Of a stretch of DNA of 64,000 nt, positions 51,742 to 62,225 are shown one piece after another. A model generated the notes under the pieces. That model did no database searches and was not told the DNA's origin. It saw only the letters and a list, made by a program, of their open reading frames with translations. Position numbers and translations under genes: made by a program. How positions within the stretch are numbered: the stretch's first letter is position 1; each line of letters opens with the position of its first letter. Source of the DNA: CAZAYP01 sp964489425 [NCBI: uncultured Verrucomicrobiota bacterium] (GTDB taxonomy: Bacteria > Verrucomicrobiota > Kiritimatiellia > RZYC01); NCBI GenBank assembly GCA_964489425.1, contig CAZAYP010000019.1:1-64000 (forward strand), read 5' to 3'.

Positions 51742-53129
51742 GCGCAAAAACCAAGACCACCGTGGGATTTGTTGACCCCGAGGTGCTGCAATTCACCGCG
51801 GGCGCTGATCGGGTCCTCGATCAACGCCTGGTCGCCGCGGATTGCATCGGGACCGCCGCGCATGTCACCACCCTGGCGCGCCTGAAGACCGCACACCCGA
51901 TCCTGTCGGCGCGCGAGTGCCAGGCCGTGATCCGGGAACTGGCGGACATCCTCCAGCGGCACCGCGCCGGGCGCTTCGACATCGCGCTGGCCGACCAGGA
52001 CGTGCACCTGGCCGTGGAGCGGGCGCTCACCCGCCGCCTGGGCGACCTGGGCAAGAAGGTGCATACCGGCCGCAGCCGCAACGACCAGGTGGCGGTGGAT
52101 TTGCGCCTGTACGCCCGGGATGAACTGCTGGCCGCGATGCGCGAGGTGGCCGCCTGCGCGCAGGCCTTGCTGGCCATGGCCCGCCGGAACGCCCGCGTGC
52201 CCATGGTCGGCCGTACCCACCAGCAGCCGGCCATGCCCAGCTCCGTGGGGCTGTGGGCGGCCGCCCACGCCGAAAGCCTGGTCGAGGACCTGGCCGGGCT
52301 GCGCGCCGCCTACGACCTGAACAACCAGTCGCCCCTGGGCGCCGCGGCCAGCTACGGCGTGCCCCTGCCGCTGGATCGCGCGCTCACCGCCCGGCTGCTC
52401 GGGTTCGCCCGGCCCTGCCACACGGTGTTGTACGCCGTGACCGCGCGCGGCAAGCTGGAGCTGGCCATCCTGGCCGCCCTGAACCAGGTGCTGGTGTCGC
52501 TTTCGCGCCTGGCCCAGGACTTGATCATGTATGGCATGCCGGAGTTCGGTTACTTTGCCTGGCCGGCGGAATACTGCACCGGCAGCAGCATCATGCCGCA
52601 GAAGAAAAATCCGGATGTCCTCGAGCTGGTCCGCGCCCGGGCCGCCACGGTGATGGGCGAAGTGGTGCGCGTCTGGGGCGTCATCCACCAGCTTCCCTAC
52701 GGCTACAACCGCGATGTGCAGGAAACCAAGGAAGCGCTGGTTCGCGGCTTCGACGTCACGCGGCCCGCCCTGCGCATCATGGCGCGCTTCGTGGCTGGCA
52801 CTACGGTCAACGCCGCGCGTCTGCGCGCAGCCTTCACGCCGGACGTGTTCGCCACCGACGCCGCCTTGGACCTGGTGGCGGCCGGCACCCCGTTCCGCGA
52901 CGCGTACCAGCAGGTCAAGGAGCGCCTGGCCGCGCTGCCGGCCGTGGAGCCGCGGGCGCCGGCGGCGGCGATCGCCAACAAGACCAGCCTCGGCGCGCCG
53001 GGCGCGCTGGAGCTGGCCGGGCTTGACCGCCGCTGCCGGGCGGCCGACCTGTGGGCGCGCCGCGAGAAAGCGCGGTTCGACAAGGTCGTGGCGCGCCTGC
53101 TGCGCGCGCGCGCGCCGGCCAGGGGATAA
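51738..53129 (+). CDS. argH: Argininosuccinate lyase
   Basis: Last step of arginine synthesis: argininosuccinate to arginine and fumarate. The 463-residue product has the fumarase/lyase superfamily boxes: ADQDVHLAVERALTRRLGD, VHTGRSRNDQVAVDLRLY, VGRTHQQPAMPSSVGLWAAA, LGAAASYGVPLPLDR and the signature GSSIMPQKKNPDVLE with the catalytic serine loop (Ser283-Ser284). I start at ATG 51738 overlapping the previous stop; the longer frame from 51588 lies inside that gene. It is slightly diverged (CIGTAAHVTTLAR) but complete. Confidence 0.93.
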   Translation: MSAKTKTTVGFVDPEVLQFTAGADRVLDQRLVAADCIGTAAHVTTLARLKTAHPILSARECQAVIRELADILQRHRAGRFDIALADQDVHLAVERALTRRLGDLGKKVHTGRSRNDQVAVDLRLYARDELLAAMREVAACAQALLAMARRNARVPMVGRTHQQPAMPSSVGLWAAAHAESLVEDLAGLRAAYDLNNQSPLGAAASYGVPLPLDRALTARLLGFARPCHTVLYAVTARGKLELAILAALNQVLVSLSRLAQDLIMYGMPEFGYFAWPAEYCTGSSIMPQKKNPDVLELVRARAATVMGEVVRVWGVIHQLPYGYNRDVQETKEALVRGFDVTRPALRIMARFVAGTTVNAARLRAAFTPDVFATDAALDLVAAGTPFRDAYQQVKERLAALPAVEPRAPAAAIANKTSLGAPGALELAGLDRRCRAADLWARREKARFDKVVARLLRARAPARG

Positions 53130-53134
53130 GCCCC

Positions 53135-56100
53135 GTGCCGCCGGGCTGGCATTTCTGGGTGGACCGCGGAGGCACGTTCACCGACCTCGTCGCCCGGGCT
53201 CCGGACGGCCGCCTGCTGGTTCACAAGCTCTTGTCCGAGCAGCCGGGCCGCCGCGCGGATGCGGTGGTTCAAGGGGTCCGCGACCTGCTCGACCGCCATG
53301 GCGCGGCGTTCCCGGGCGCGCCGGTGGCCGAGGTGCGGATCGGCACCACGGTGGGCACCAACGCGCTCCTGGAACGGCGCGGCGACCGCGTGGCGCTGGC
53401 CATTACCCGTGGGTTCCGCGACGCCTTGCGGATTGGATACCAGGATCGCCCGGACCTGTTCGCGCTGCGCATCCAGCGGCCGGACCTGCTGTACCAGGCG
53501 GTGGTGGAAATCGACGCGCGCGTGGATGCGCGCGGGCGCGTGCTGCGCAGGCCGGATCTCCGCACCCTGCGGCGCCAGTTGGCGGAATTGCGCGGGCAGG
53601 GGTTTCGCAACCTGGCCGTGGTGCTGATGCACGCCTACCGTTACCCCGCCCATGAGCGCCTGGTCGCGGCCGCGGCCCGCGCGGCGGGGTTCCGGCAGGT
53701 GTCCATGTCCCACGAGGTCAGCGCGCTGGTGCGCCTGGTCAGCCGCGGCGACACGACCGTGCTGGATGCGTACCTCTCGCCGCTGCTCGGCCGCTACGTG
53801 GACCGGACCCGGCGCGGCCTGGCGCGGGTCCCGGGCGGCCGCCATGCCCGCCTGCTGTGCATGCAGTCCCACGGCGGCCTGGTGGCGGCTGGGCAGTTCC
53901 GCGGCCGGGACTGCATCCTGTCCGGCCCGGCCGGCGGCCTGGTGGGGGCGGCGGCCGTGGCGGAGCAGGGGGGCTTGCGCAAGATCATTGCCTTTGACAT
54001 GGGCGGCACGTCCACGGACGTCAGCCACTACAGCGGCGCGTGGGAGTACGGCTACGAGACGCGGATCGCCGGCGTGCGCATCCGCGCACCGCACCTGCAG
54101 ATCCATACCGTGGCGGCCGGCGGGGGATCCATCCTGCGCTTCAAGGATGGCCGGTTCCAGGTTGGCCCGGAGTCGGCCGGCGCCCGGCCGGGACCGGCCT
54201 GCTACCGGCAGGGCGGCCCGCTGACCGTGACGGATGCCAACGTCCTGCTGGGCCGGATTGCCCCGGCCTTGTTCCCGCGGGTCTGCGGGCCGCGCGGCAA
54301 CCAGCCCCTGGACCGCCGGGTGGTCGACCGCCTGTTTCGCGGCCTGGCGCGCGAGATCCGGGCCGCCGGGGCAGGGGACCTGGCGCCGGACCAGGTGGCG
54401 GAAGGTTTTCTCGACGTGGCCGTGGAGAACATGGCCCACGCCATCAAGAGCATTTCCGTGCAGCGCGGCCACCATCTCAAGGAATACACGCTGTGCTGTT
54501 TTGGCGGGGCCGCGGGCCAGCACGCCTGCCGCGTGGCGGACGCATTGGACATGCCGGCGGTTTACGTGCACCCGCTGGCCGGGGTGCTGTCCGCCTATGG
54601 CCTGGGCCTGGCGCGGCCGGCGCAACTCAACGAGCGCACCGTCGAAACGCCCCTGGCCCGCGGTGTGCCCGCCCGCTTGGAACCGTTGTTCGCGGAGCTG
54701 GAACAATCCGGGACCGCCAGCCTGGCGCGCCAGGGCGTGCCGCGGGACAGCGTCACGCACGTGCGCCGCCTGCTCCTCAAGTACGAAGGCACCGACACGA
54801 CCCTGGCCGTGGCCTGGGACACGCTCGGCCGGGTCCGGGCTTCGTTCGCGGCGCTGCACGAAGCCCGCTTCGGTTTTGGCATGCCGCGCCGGCGAATCGT
54901 CGTGGCGGCCATCACGGTCGAGACCCGGGCGCCGCCGGCCGCGCTGCCCGTGCCTGCGCCGCCGCCGCCAGGTCGACCGGCGCCGCGGGCCACGGGTCGC
55001 GGACGGATGTATGCCCGGGGCGCGTGGCATGCGGTGGCGCGGTATCGGTGGGAGCGCCTGCCTGGCGGCGCGCGCATCACCGGGCCCGCGCTCATCGCCG
55101 CGACAACTCACACCGTGGTCGTCGAGCCCGGGTGGCAGGCCCGGATGACGTCGCACGGCGCGCTCCTGCTTACCCGCGTCAGGCCGCCGCCCGCCGCCCC
55201 GCGCCGCCGGAGGGCCGACCCGGTCCTGCTGGAGATTTTCAACCGGCGCTTCATGGCGGTCGCAGAGCACATGGGCTACGCGCTGCAAAACACGGCCCAG
55301 TCCGTGAACATCAAGGAGCGGCTGGACTTCTCTTGCGCCGTATTTGATGCCGCGGGCGAGTTGATTGCCAACGCCCCGCATATCCCCGTGCATCTCGGGT
55401 CCATGGGCGCTTGCGTCCAGGCGATCCGGCGCGCCCACGGCCGGGCCTGGCGCGCGGGTGATGCCTACCTGGTCAACTCGCCGTTTCATGGCGGGACGCA
55501 CCTGCCGGATCTCACGGTCGTGGCGCCGGTCTTTGACGCCGCGCGGCGCCGGCTCCTGTTCATCGTGGCGGCGCGCGGCCACCACGCGGACGTGGGCGGG
55601 ATCACCCCGGGCTCCATGCCGCCGGCCAGCCGTACCATCGAACACGAGGGGGCGCTCACCGCCGGCCTGCGGGTGGCTTGCGCGGATCGGTTTGCGGAGG
55701 CGGCGGTGCGTGCCTGGCTGCGCCGCGGCCCGCACCCGGCGCGCAACCCGGACCAGAACGTGGCCGACCTGCGCGCCCAGCTGGCGGCCTGTGCCCACGG
55801 TGCGGCCGGCCTGTGCCACCTGGTGGCCCATTACTCGTTGCCCGTGGTGGAAGCCTACCAGCGCCACGTCCGGGCCAATGCCGAAGAGGCCGTGCGCCAA
55901 GCGTTGACCGGGCTGGCTGGCGGAGCGGCCTGCAGCGAGCTGGACAACGGCGCGATGATCCACGTCCGCGTGACCGTGGACCCGCACCGGCGCACGGCGC
56001 GGATCGATTTCACCGGCACGGCGCCGCAGCAGCCCGACAACTTCAACGCGCCCCGCGCAGTAGTCACGGCCGCGGTGCTCTACGTGTTCCGCACGCTTGC

Positions 56101-56755
56101 GGGCGCCGACATCCCGCTGAATGGCGGGTGCCTGGCCCCGCTGGAAATCATCGTGCCGCCGGGGTCGTTGCTCGATCCCCGGCCACCGGCGGCCGTGGTG
56201 GCCGGGAACGTGGAAACATCCCAGGTCATCGTGGATACCTTGTTCGCGGCGCTGGGGGTGCAGGCCGCGTCCCAGGGCACGATGAACAACCTGACTTTTG
56301 GATCCCGGCGCCACCAGTACTACGAGACGCTGTGCGGCGGCGGCGGGGCGGGCCCGGGCTACGCCGGCGCGAGCGCGGTGCACACCCACATGACCAACTC
56401 GCGGATCACGGATCCAGAGGTGCTGGAAATGCGCTACCCGGTGCTGGTCCAGGAGTTCAGCCTGCGGCCGGACAGCGGCGGCTCCGGCCGCTGGCGGGGT
56501 GGCGACGGCGTGATCCGCCGGCTGTGCTTCCTGGAACCCATGACCGTGGCGATCCTCTCGGGCCGGCGCCGCGTTGCCCCACCCGGACTGGCTGGCGGGG
56601 ACCCCGGCCTGCCCGGGCGTAATTATATCCTGCGCGCCGATGGCCGGCGCGTGGACCTGCAGGGCACCGACCAGCGCGCTGTCCGCCGCGGAGACCGCGT
56701 GGTCATCGAGACCCCGGGCGGCGGCGGCTACGGTCCGGCCGGGCGCGGGGCTTAA
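53135..56755 (+). CDS. 5-oxoprolinase / hydantoinase A-B fusion
   Basis: A 1206-residue protein joining HyuA- and HyuB-type halves, as in ATP-dependent 5-oxoprolinase (5-oxoproline to glutamate). The N-half begins [20 protein letters not shown], with [24 protein letters not shown] and a Gly-rich end of the A domain. The B-half starts near residue 690 with [34 protein letters not shown] and [20 protein letters not shown]. It ends [14 protein letters not shown]. The start is GTG 53135, preceded by AGGGG at nine bases; the track-like longer frame lies in argH. Hydantoinase activity on related rings cannot be excluded. Confidence 0.88.
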   Translation: MPPGWHFWVDRGGTFTDLVARAPDGRLLVHKLLSEQPGRRADAVVQGVRDLLDRHGAAFPGAPVAEVRIGTTVGTNALLERRGDRVALAITRGFRDALRIGYQDRPDLFALRIQRPDLLYQAVVEIDARVDARGRVLRRPDLRTLRRQLAELRGQGFRNLAVVLMHAYRYPAHERLVAAAARAAGFRQVSMSHEVSALVRLVSRGDTTVLDAYLSPLLGRYVDRTRRGLARVPGGRHARLLCMQSHGGLVAAGQFRGRDCILSGPAGGLVGAAAVAEQGGLRKIIAFDMGGTSTDVSHYSGAWEYGYETRIAGVRIRAPHLQIHTVAAGGGSILRFKDGRFQVGPESAGARPGPACYRQGGPLTVTDANVLLGRIAPALFPRVCGPRGNQPLDRRVVDRLFRGLAREIRAAGAGDLAPDQVAEGFLDVAVENMAHAIKSISVQRGHHLKEYTLCCFGGAAGQHACRVADALDMPAVYVHPLAGVLSAYGLGLARPAQLNERTVETPLARGVPARLEPLFAELEQSGTASLARQGVPRDSVTHVRRLLLKYEGTDTTLAVAWDTLGRVRASFAALHEARFGFGMPRRRIVVAAITVETRAPPAALPVPAPPPPGRPAPRATGRGRMYARGAWHAVARYRWERLPGGARITGPALIAATTHTVVVEPGWQARMTSHGALLLTRVRPPPAAPRRRRADPVLLEIFNRRFMAVAEHMGYALQNTAQSVNIKERLDFSCAVFDAAGELIANAPHIPVHLGSMGACVQAIRRAHGRAWRAGDAYLVNSPFHGGTHLPDLTVVAPVFDAARRRLLFIVAARGHHADVGGITPGSMPPASRTIEHEGALTAGLRVACADRFAEAAVRAWLRRGPHPARNPDQNVADLRAQLAACAHGAAGLCHLVAHYSLPVVEAYQRHVRANAEEAVRQALTGLAGGAACSELDNGAMIHVRVTVDPHRRTARIDFTGTAPQQPDNFNAPRAVVTAAVLYVFRTLAGADIPLNGGCLAPLEIIVPPGSLLDPRPPAAVVAGNVETSQVIVDTLFAALGVQAASQGTMNNLTFGSRRHQYYETLCGGGGAGPGYAGASAVHTHMTNSRITDPEVLEMRYPVLVQEFSLRPDSGGSGRWRGGDGVIRRLCFLEPMTVAILSGRRRVAPPGLAGGDPGLPGRNYILRADGRRVDLQGTDQRAVRRGDRVVIETPGGGGYGPAGRGA

Positions 56756-56853
56756 CGGCGTACCCGCAATTCGTTGCGCATGAAAAGATGGCTTGCAGTC
56801 CGCGGGACGGTCAGCCATGCTGCGGAGCCATCGCAAACCAAAGGGAGGCGGGC

Positions 56854-57891
56854 ATGAAGTCATGGCCGATCAAACAGTTGGCGGAAAAGATCAAGGGCAC
56901 CCTTGAAGGAGCAGATGATTTAATCATCACGGGCGTGGAGTTCATCGACCGGGCCAAGCCGGGCGAGTTGACTTTCGTAGGCAAGCAAAAATACGTTCGG
57001 GAATGGGCGGCGTCGCGGGCTTCGGCGGCGATCGTGAAGGCCGAGTTGGGAGTTGTAGCGGGACCCGGGAAGGCTTTGATCCGCGTGCCCAACGCTGACC
57101 TGGCCATGGCCAAGGTGCTGGACCTCTTCGCGCCGGATCCGCCGGCCTGCCCCGTGGGCATCCATCCAAGCGCCGTGGTGGATCCCACCGCCAGCGTGGC
57201 GCCGGACGCGGCCATCGGGCCTTTGTGCCTGGTGGGCGCGCGTGTCCAGATCGGCGCGCGCGTGCGCCTGCAAGCCCACGTCACGGTGCTGGACGAGACG
57301 GTCATCGGCGAGGACACGGTCCTGTGGCCCGGCGTGGTGGTGCGGGAGCGTTGCCGGATCGGCCGGCGTTGCATTTTGAACGCCAACGTTAGCATTGGCA
57401 CCGACGGGTTCGGGTACCTGCCGGCGCCGGATCGCAGCGGCTTGCTCAAGGTCACGCACATTGGGTCCGTGGAGATTGGCGACGACGTGGAGATCGGCTC
57501 CGGTTCCTGCGTGGACCGCGGCAAATTTGGCGCCACGGTGATCGGCGCCGGCACCAAGATCGATAACCTGGTCCAGGTGGCGCACAACTGCCACATCGGC
57601 AAGAATTGCGCCTTGTCCGCCCTCGTGGGGCTGGCGGGGTCGGTGTCCATTGGAGACTGGGTGGTCTTGGGCGGCCACGTGGGCGTGGCCGACCACCTCC
57701 ACGTCGGCAACGGGTCGCGGGTCGGGGGCAAATCCGGCGTGATCCGGGATGTGGGACCTGGTGAAACGGTGCTGGGTTACCCGGCCCTGCCGCTCATCCA
57801 GGCGCGTAAATCCTGGGCCCTGATGGCCAGGCTCCCGGAACTGGTCAAGAAATGGGGGCATGCCGCCGATTCGCCGGGATCGCCGGCTTGA
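56854..57891 (+). CDS. lpxD: UDP-3-O-acylglucosamine N-acyltransferase
   Basis: Third lipid A enzyme: transfers the second acyl chain onto UDP-3-O-acyl-glucosamine. The 345-residue product has the N-terminal uridine-binding domain (ITGVEFIDRAKPGELTFVGK) and a left-handed beta-helix of hexapeptide repeats (IGADT-like units from about 110 to 310) with the catalytic His244 in VQVAHNCHIGKNC. A C-terminal helix ends WALMARLPELVKKWG. GGAGG lies five bases before ATG 56854. It is separated from lpxI/lpxB by about 9 kb, unusual because lpxD often sits with lpxA or fabZ. Confidence 0.94.
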   Translation: MKSWPIKQLAEKIKGTLEGADDLIITGVEFIDRAKPGELTFVGKQKYVREWAASRASAAIVKAELGVVAGPGKALIRVPNADLAMAKVLDLFAPDPPACPVGIHPSAVVDPTASVAPDAAIGPLCLVGARVQIGARVRLQAHVTVLDETVIGEDTVLWPGVVVRERCRIGRRCILNANVSIGTDGFGYLPAPDRSGLLKVTHIGSVEIGDDVEIGSGSCVDRGKFGATVIGAGTKIDNLVQVAHNCHIGKNCALSALVGLAGSVSIGDWVVLGGHVGVADHLHVGNGSRVGGKSGVIRDVGPGETVLGYPALPLIQARKSWALMARLPELVKKWGHAADSPGSPA

Positions 57892-57972
57892 CTCCCGCGG
57901 CGCATCCAGCTATGAACATTGCAGGATTCTGTTGACCATGATGTTTGATTTGGGGCGAGGGCAGGCAGACTT

Positions 57973-59100
57973 GTGAACGACCCGGCGCATATCCTGGTGG
58001 TGGACGATTTCCAGCAGCACGCGCTGGGCGTGGTGGGTCTGCTCAAGCAGCACGGCTATAATGCCCAGGCCCTGTTCAATGGGCACACGGTCCTGGACCT
58101 GATTGCCAAGCAAATCCCGGACCTCATCCTGCTGGATGTCATGATGCCGGCCATGGACGGCTATGAGGTGTGCCAGCGCATCCGCGAGATCACCGGCCAC
58201 CGCATCCTGCCGATTGTCATGTTCACTTCGCTCGATCCGTCCACCGAACGCATCAAGGGGCTGGAAGCGGGCGCCGACGATTTCCTGACCAAGCCCGCCA
58301 ACGTGGACGAGTTGCTGATCCGCATCCGGTCCCTGCTGCGCGTCAAGCAGTACTACGACACGGCGCAGGAGCAGGCGCAGCAACTCGCGGATTTGAACCG
58401 GACGCTGGAGCAGCGCGTTAGCGACCAAGTGACGCAGCTGGACCGGATGCAGAAATTGAAGCGGTTTTTCTCTCCGCAACTGGCGGAGATGATCGTGGCC
58501 GGCGGCGCCGAGGATCCGCTCAAGAGTCACCGGCGCGAGATCGTGGTGGTGTTCCTGGACCTGCGCGGGTTCACCGCGTTCGCGTCCACCACCGAGCCGG
58601 AAGAGGTCATGACGCTGCTGCGCGAATATCATGCCGTGGTGGGCCGGGTGATCATGGCGCACCAAGGCACGATCGAGCGGTTCACGGGCGATGGAATCAT
58701 GGTGTTTTTCAACGACCCGGTGGTCATCCCGCATCCCGCCGGCCAGGCGGTGCGCATGGCCCTGGCCATGCAGGTGGAACTGGCCGGAACGCTCGGCAAA
58801 TGGCGGCAATCCGGATACAACCTGGGCCTGGGCGTGGGCATGTCGCAGGGTTACGCCACCATCGGCGCCATCGGGTTTGAGGGCCGCCAGGATTACGGCG
58901 CCATCGGTCGCGTCACCAACCTGGCCGCGCGCCTGTGCGACGAGGCCAAGCCGGGCCAGGTCCTCACAGACAGCAAGACCCTGCGCCAGGTGGAGCAACT
59001 GGTGGACAGCGAGCCGGTCGGCGATCTGGAGCTCAAGGGCTTTGTCCGCCCGATCTCTACTTTCAACGTGACCGGGTTGAAGGCCCCGCCCGCGGGTTAG
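57973..59100 (+). CDS. Response regulator / class III adenylate cyclase fusion
   Basis: A 375-residue soluble protein: receiver domain with phospho-Asp55 (LILLDVMMPAMDG) at 5-120, a coiled coil (about 130-160, EQAQQLADLNRTLEQR), then a class III cyclase domain from about 185. Both metal aspartates are visible (VVVFLDLRGFTAF and RFTGDGIMVFF), as is the transition-state pair in GRVTNLAARLCDEA. It should make cAMP (possibly cGMP) on phosphorylation. The start is GTG 57973. No partner kinase is adjacent; the hybrid kinase at 3019 or an unseen one could act on it. Confidence 0.88.
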   Translation: MNDPAHILVVDDFQQHALGVVGLLKQHGYNAQALFNGHTVLDLIAKQIPDLILLDVMMPAMDGYEVCQRIREITGHRILPIVMFTSLDPSTERIKGLEAGADDFLTKPANVDELLIRIRSLLRVKQYYDTAQEQAQQLADLNRTLEQRVSDQVTQLDRMQKLKRFFSPQLAEMIVAGGAEDPLKSHRREIVVVFLDLRGFTAFASTTEPEEVMTLLREYHAVVGRVIMAHQGTIERFTGDGIMVFFNDPVVIPHPAGQAVRMALAMQVELAGTLGKWRQSGYNLGLGVGMSQGYATIGAIGFEGRQDYGAIGRVTNLAARLCDEAKPGQVLTDSKTLRQVEQLVDSEPVGDLELKGFVRPISTFNVTGLKAPPAG

Positions 59101-59115
59101 CGCGGCGTAACCGCG

Positions 59116-60279
59116 TTAACCGAACAGCCCGCCGAGCATGCCTTTTTTCTGCTTTTCCTCGGGTACCAGGCGGAAGACCACGCGCCGGTCAATTTTATTG
59201 CGCAGGAGGAGTTCGCGCTTCTGTTCCGGGGCCACGTTGCCCACATCGCGCAGGAGTTCCTCGGCTTTCTGGGTGTGGTCCAGCAGGTAGTTTTCCTTGG
59301 CGACCTCCAGCAAGGCGCGCGCCTGGTTGATCAGGTTCGTCAGCTCGCGGGATTCGGTGACGATTTTCTGGCGTTGGTCATCCGGCAGGCTCGCGCCGGG
59401 CGCCCGCAGCTTGCCGTCCAACTCCTGCTTGGCCTTGGTGCCGTTATTGATGGCCACCTGGAGATACTTTTGCGCCTCGCCGGACTCGCTCAGCTTGAGA
59501 TAGATGCGCGACAGTTGCTGGAGCACCTGGTTCTCATCCAAGGCGCTTTCGATGCCCACCGATGCCCCCACGGCGATGTCGTAATACTGGGCTGCCGTGC
59601 GGATGTTGGCGACCTCTTCGAGCGATATATCCGGCCACTCCGCCTGCAACTGAGCTTGCAGCGCCTGCAGCTTGGGCAGGACCTCGTCCCGGATGTTCGG
59701 CCGCTCGTCCATGTCCCGCAGCAGCCAGGCAAGGCGCAGGTGGTAGCGGCCGAGGTTCAAGGCGTCTTTCTTCTTCATGTCCTCGAACTGCAGGAGGTAG
59801 AAGATCGCCAGCAGGTGCAGGCGGTAGGCTTGATAGAAGTCGAGGTTCTCCATGTCGATGTCCGCGCTGAGCGTTTCCACCACCTTGCGGAACCCCTCGT
59901 TGTCAGCGTACAGATCCGTCAGCGTTTTCTTGAAGCGCTCCATGCCCACGGACGTCTTCTTGAGGGGGTCGGCGAAGTTTTTTTGATCCGCCACAAAGTG
60001 GCACTGCGGGCACATCCACATGAAATAGAGCGGTGGGTGGAAACATTCCATGGACTTGCTGCCCCACTGGAAGTGGTGCGGCCGCTGGTCCGGATCCTTT
60101 TCCTGGGCGTAGTAGCGTGACCGGAACCGCAACAGGCTATGCTCGTGGTCGCAAATCGGACACTTGATCGGAATGTGCGCGAATGGATCGAGCGGCTTGG
60201 CGGCGGCCGGCACCGCGGCGGCGGCGGCGGCTTGCTCGACCCGCGACTTCGAGATGTATTGGCGTTTCTGGTTTAACAT
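59116..60279 (-). CDS. DUF2225 family protein with Zn ribbon
   Basis: A 387-residue cytoplasmic protein. The N-terminus has a treble-clef-like zinc site: Cys40 and Cys43 (IKCPICDHEHSLL), Cys79 (MECFHPPLY), Cys90 and Cys93 (MWMCPQCHF). An Ala-rich segment (residues 17-29) and a long helical C-terminal half with TPR-like features follow (YLKLSESGEAQKYLQVAINN). Function of DUF2225 is unknown. I start at ATG 60279, with GGAG ten bases upstream; the longer frame to 60438 is not family-like. A 12-bp palindrome overlaps its likely -10 region. Confidence 0.78.
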   Translation of the reverse strand: MLNQKRQYISKSRVEQAAAAAAVPAAAKPLDPFAHIPIKCPICDHEHSLLRFRSRYYAQEKDPDQRPHHFQWGSKSMECFHPPLYFMWMCPQCHFVADQKNFADPLKKTSVGMERFKKTLTDLYADNEGFRKVVETLSADIDMENLDFYQAYRLHLLAIFYLLQFEDMKKKDALNLGRYHLRLAWLLRDMDERPNIRDEVLPKLQALQAQLQAEWPDISLEEVANIRTAAQYYDIAVGASVGIESALDENQVLQQLSRIYLKLSESGEAQKYLQVAINNGTKAKQELDGKLRAPGASLPDDQRQKIVTESRELTNLINQARALLEVAKENYLLDHTQKAEELLRDVGNVAPEQKRELLLRNKIDRRVVFRLVPEEKQKKGMLGGLFG

Positions 60280-60310
60280 GCGTTTGATCTCCGTTGGGTT
60301 TACAGGTCGG

Positions 60311-60322
60311 TTGGTATACCAA
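60311..60322. promoter_or_regulatory. 12-bp palindrome over an extended -10 element
   Basis: TTGGTATACCAA is a perfect palindrome 32 bases upstream of the DUF2225 start. On the minus strand it contains TGG-TATACC, a TGn-extended -10-like element. It could be an operator for self-regulation or an unrelated dimer. Confidence 0.35.
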
Positions 60323-60448
60323 GAAGCCGGGGCCTGCGAAAGCGCATTTTTCTGTTTTTGCGGTTGGCGCAACTGCGGCAATCGCGCATCGCCTTCCGCA
60401 CGGCCATGCGCTGAAGATCGCGGGTTCGCTGTGGTCAATGCCTGGGTC

Positions 60449-61996
60449 TTAGGGTTCTCCCAAGAGCAGATCCATCCAGGTCATGGCCCCGCTGGCCGAG
60501 GCCAGGGCGCCGGCCCCGCTGATGATGCTGGCGCCGTACCCGTTGGTGGCGGCTACCCAGTAGTAGTAGTTTTGGCGGGCCGGCACGGTTTCGGTAAAGC
60601 AAGTTTCACTCGTCTGCCCAACCGCGCCGGCGGTGCCCGCGTCGTTGAGCAGGCTGCGCCAGACGACGTAGCCGGAGGCGGCCGCGACCGTCTCCCAGCA
60701 GATGCGCACCTGGTCAAGCCCCAGGAACGTAGCGGCGATGCCCGAGGGGGCGACCAGCGGGCTGTACTCGTAGGCGCCCATGTCCACGATGCCGCCCACC
60801 ACGCGCGGATGGCCTGCCAGGTCCACGGCGGTGAACATCCAGCCCTCGTTGGTGCCGGTGTTGATACAGGGGGACCCGGGCTGCAACTGGTAGTCGCCGG
60901 CGGCGGCATTGACGAACAGCGGATCGTTCGTGATGTTGCCTGCGCCGATCGGCAGCGGCGTGGTGCAAGTGTTGGTGATGCTGGGCGCTCCCGAGAACTC
61001 ACGCCAGTTCGCATTGGTCGGCGCGGCATTGCTCCACACGATGCAGTTGTACAGCGTGCCCCCGTGCGCCCCGCCACTAATCAGACCCGCCGAGTTGCCG
61101 ATGAGGGTGCAGTTATACAACGTCCCGCCATAGTTTCCGCCCCCGAAACTCGCCGCGGTATTGCCAACGAGCCGGCTGCTGTACAGCGTGCCGTAGCACA
61201 CCCCGGCGCCCACGGGCGCCGTGTTGCTGGTCAGCGTGCAATGGTATAGCGAGCTTTCCCAGGTGCCGCCGCCCGCGTTGCGCGCCGTGTTGCCGATAAA
61301 CGCGCACCGTTCGGCGGTCATCCAGGCCCCGCCGCCGCCATCGTAGGCCGAGTTGCCGGCCAGGATACAGTCAGTCAGCAAGCTGAAATAGGCGCCGCCA
61401 CCGTCGCCGTAGGCCACTGAGTTGTTGTAGATCTGGCAGTTATACAGGTAGCCATAATTGACCCCGCCACCCTTCCAATAGGCCTGGCTGCCCGCGATGA
61501 CGCAGTTGGAAATCATGGGAGCCGTGCCTTGTCCATGGCACCAGACACCGCCGCCGCAACCGTCGACGCTATAGGACCCCATGGTCGTGCCATTGGTCAC
61601 GGTGAATCCGACCAGGGTGGAACCGTTGGTTATCCAGACGCCGCGAACGGCCGCCGGGCCTATGTTCGTTGCGGCTGAATGCCACGCCCCGGCGATCCGG
61701 GTATGTTCCGGCCCATTAACCGACCGGACCGTGATGGGCTTGTCAACCACCACGCGGTTGTTCAGGGTGTGGCCACCGCCCGCCGCGCGGCCGCCGGTGG
61801 CATAGGATCCATTGGTGACCAGCACCGTGTCGCCGGAGTTCGCGGCATCCACGCCAGCCTGGATGGTTTGCTTGGCCGTGGCCCAGCTCTGGCCGTTGGC
61901 CGCGTCGCTGCCGGTGGGCGCCACGTACCAGGTGGCCGCCTCGATGCTGCCGGCGCCGATGCAAAGACAAGCTACTTTGATTACGAATCTGCTCAT
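60449..61996 (-). CDS. Secreted right-handed parallel beta-helix protein with FN3-like end
   Basis: A 515-residue exported protein, signal peptide VACLCIGAGSIEAATW. The start of the mature protein is ATWYVAPTGSDAANGQSWAT followed by AGVDAANSGDTVLVTNGSYA, the same opening as the protein at 24248. Many beta-helix turns with GGGAYF, GGGTWE and YNCTL repeats follow. The choice-of-anchor-Q-like box SPCINTGTNEGW and IVDMGAYEY ends the helix; an FN3-like domain (VRICWETVAAASGYVVWR) follows. It ends MTWMDLLLGEP. AAGGG lies about eight bases before ATG 61996, which I prefer to the longer frame from 62203. Possible polysaccharide-interacting surface protein; no catalytic site recognised. Confidence 0.8.
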   Translation of the reverse strand: MSRFVIKVACLCIGAGSIEAATWYVAPTGSDAANGQSWATAKQTIQAGVDAANSGDTVLVTNGSYATGGRAAGGGHTLNNRVVVDKPITVRSVNGPEHTRIAGAWHSAATNIGPAAVRGVWITNGSTLVGFTVTNGTTMGSYSVDGCGGGVWCHGQGTAPMISNCVIAGSQAYWKGGGVNYGYLYNCQIYNNSVAYGDGGGAYFSLLTDCILAGNSAYDGGGGAWMTAERCAFIGNTARNAGGGTWESSLYHCTLTSNTAPVGAGVCYGTLYSSRLVGNTAASFGGGNYGGTLYNCTLIGNSAGLISGGAHGGTLYNCIVWSNAAPTNANWREFSGAPSITNTCTTPLPIGAGNITNDPLFVNAAAGDYQLQPGSPCINTGTNEGWMFTAVDLAGHPRVVGGIVDMGAYEYSPLVAPSGIAATFLGLDQVRICWETVAAASGYVVWRSLLNDAGTAGAVGQTSETCFTETVPARQNYYYWVAATNGYGASIISGAGALASASGAMTWMDLLLGEP

Positions 61997-62068
61997 TATA
62001 TTTCCCTTAACTGATGCCGCGCAGGCTGGGCAGTTCCAACCACCCTCCGCAACCACGCGAGAGCCTCT

Positions 62069-62098
62069 TGTATAGCTGGATATTGAAGAGCACCGCAA
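62069..62098 (-). promoter_or_regulatory. Candidate promoter for the beta-helix gene at 60449
   Basis: On the minus strand TTGCGG (62098-62093) and TATACA (62074-62069) are 18 bp apart. The leader would be about 65 bases. Both hexamers are only moderate matches. Confidence 0.3.
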
Positions 62099-62225
62099 GC
62101 GTTTTACAAGGTCCGTGTCTGCGCTGGGTTCCGTATGCACTTGCCATCCAGATTGCGGCCAGTTAGGTTGCGCGTGGGTATGCCGCGTGAAACCATGCAT
62201 CACCGTGTACGAAATGGAGTGTCGA

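Noticed and set aside
52703-56863. A 1386-codon minus-strand frame opposite argH and the oxoprolinase gene
   Set aside because: Its translation is Arg/Gly/His-rich with no domain; the plus strand encodes two recognised enzymes over the same bases.
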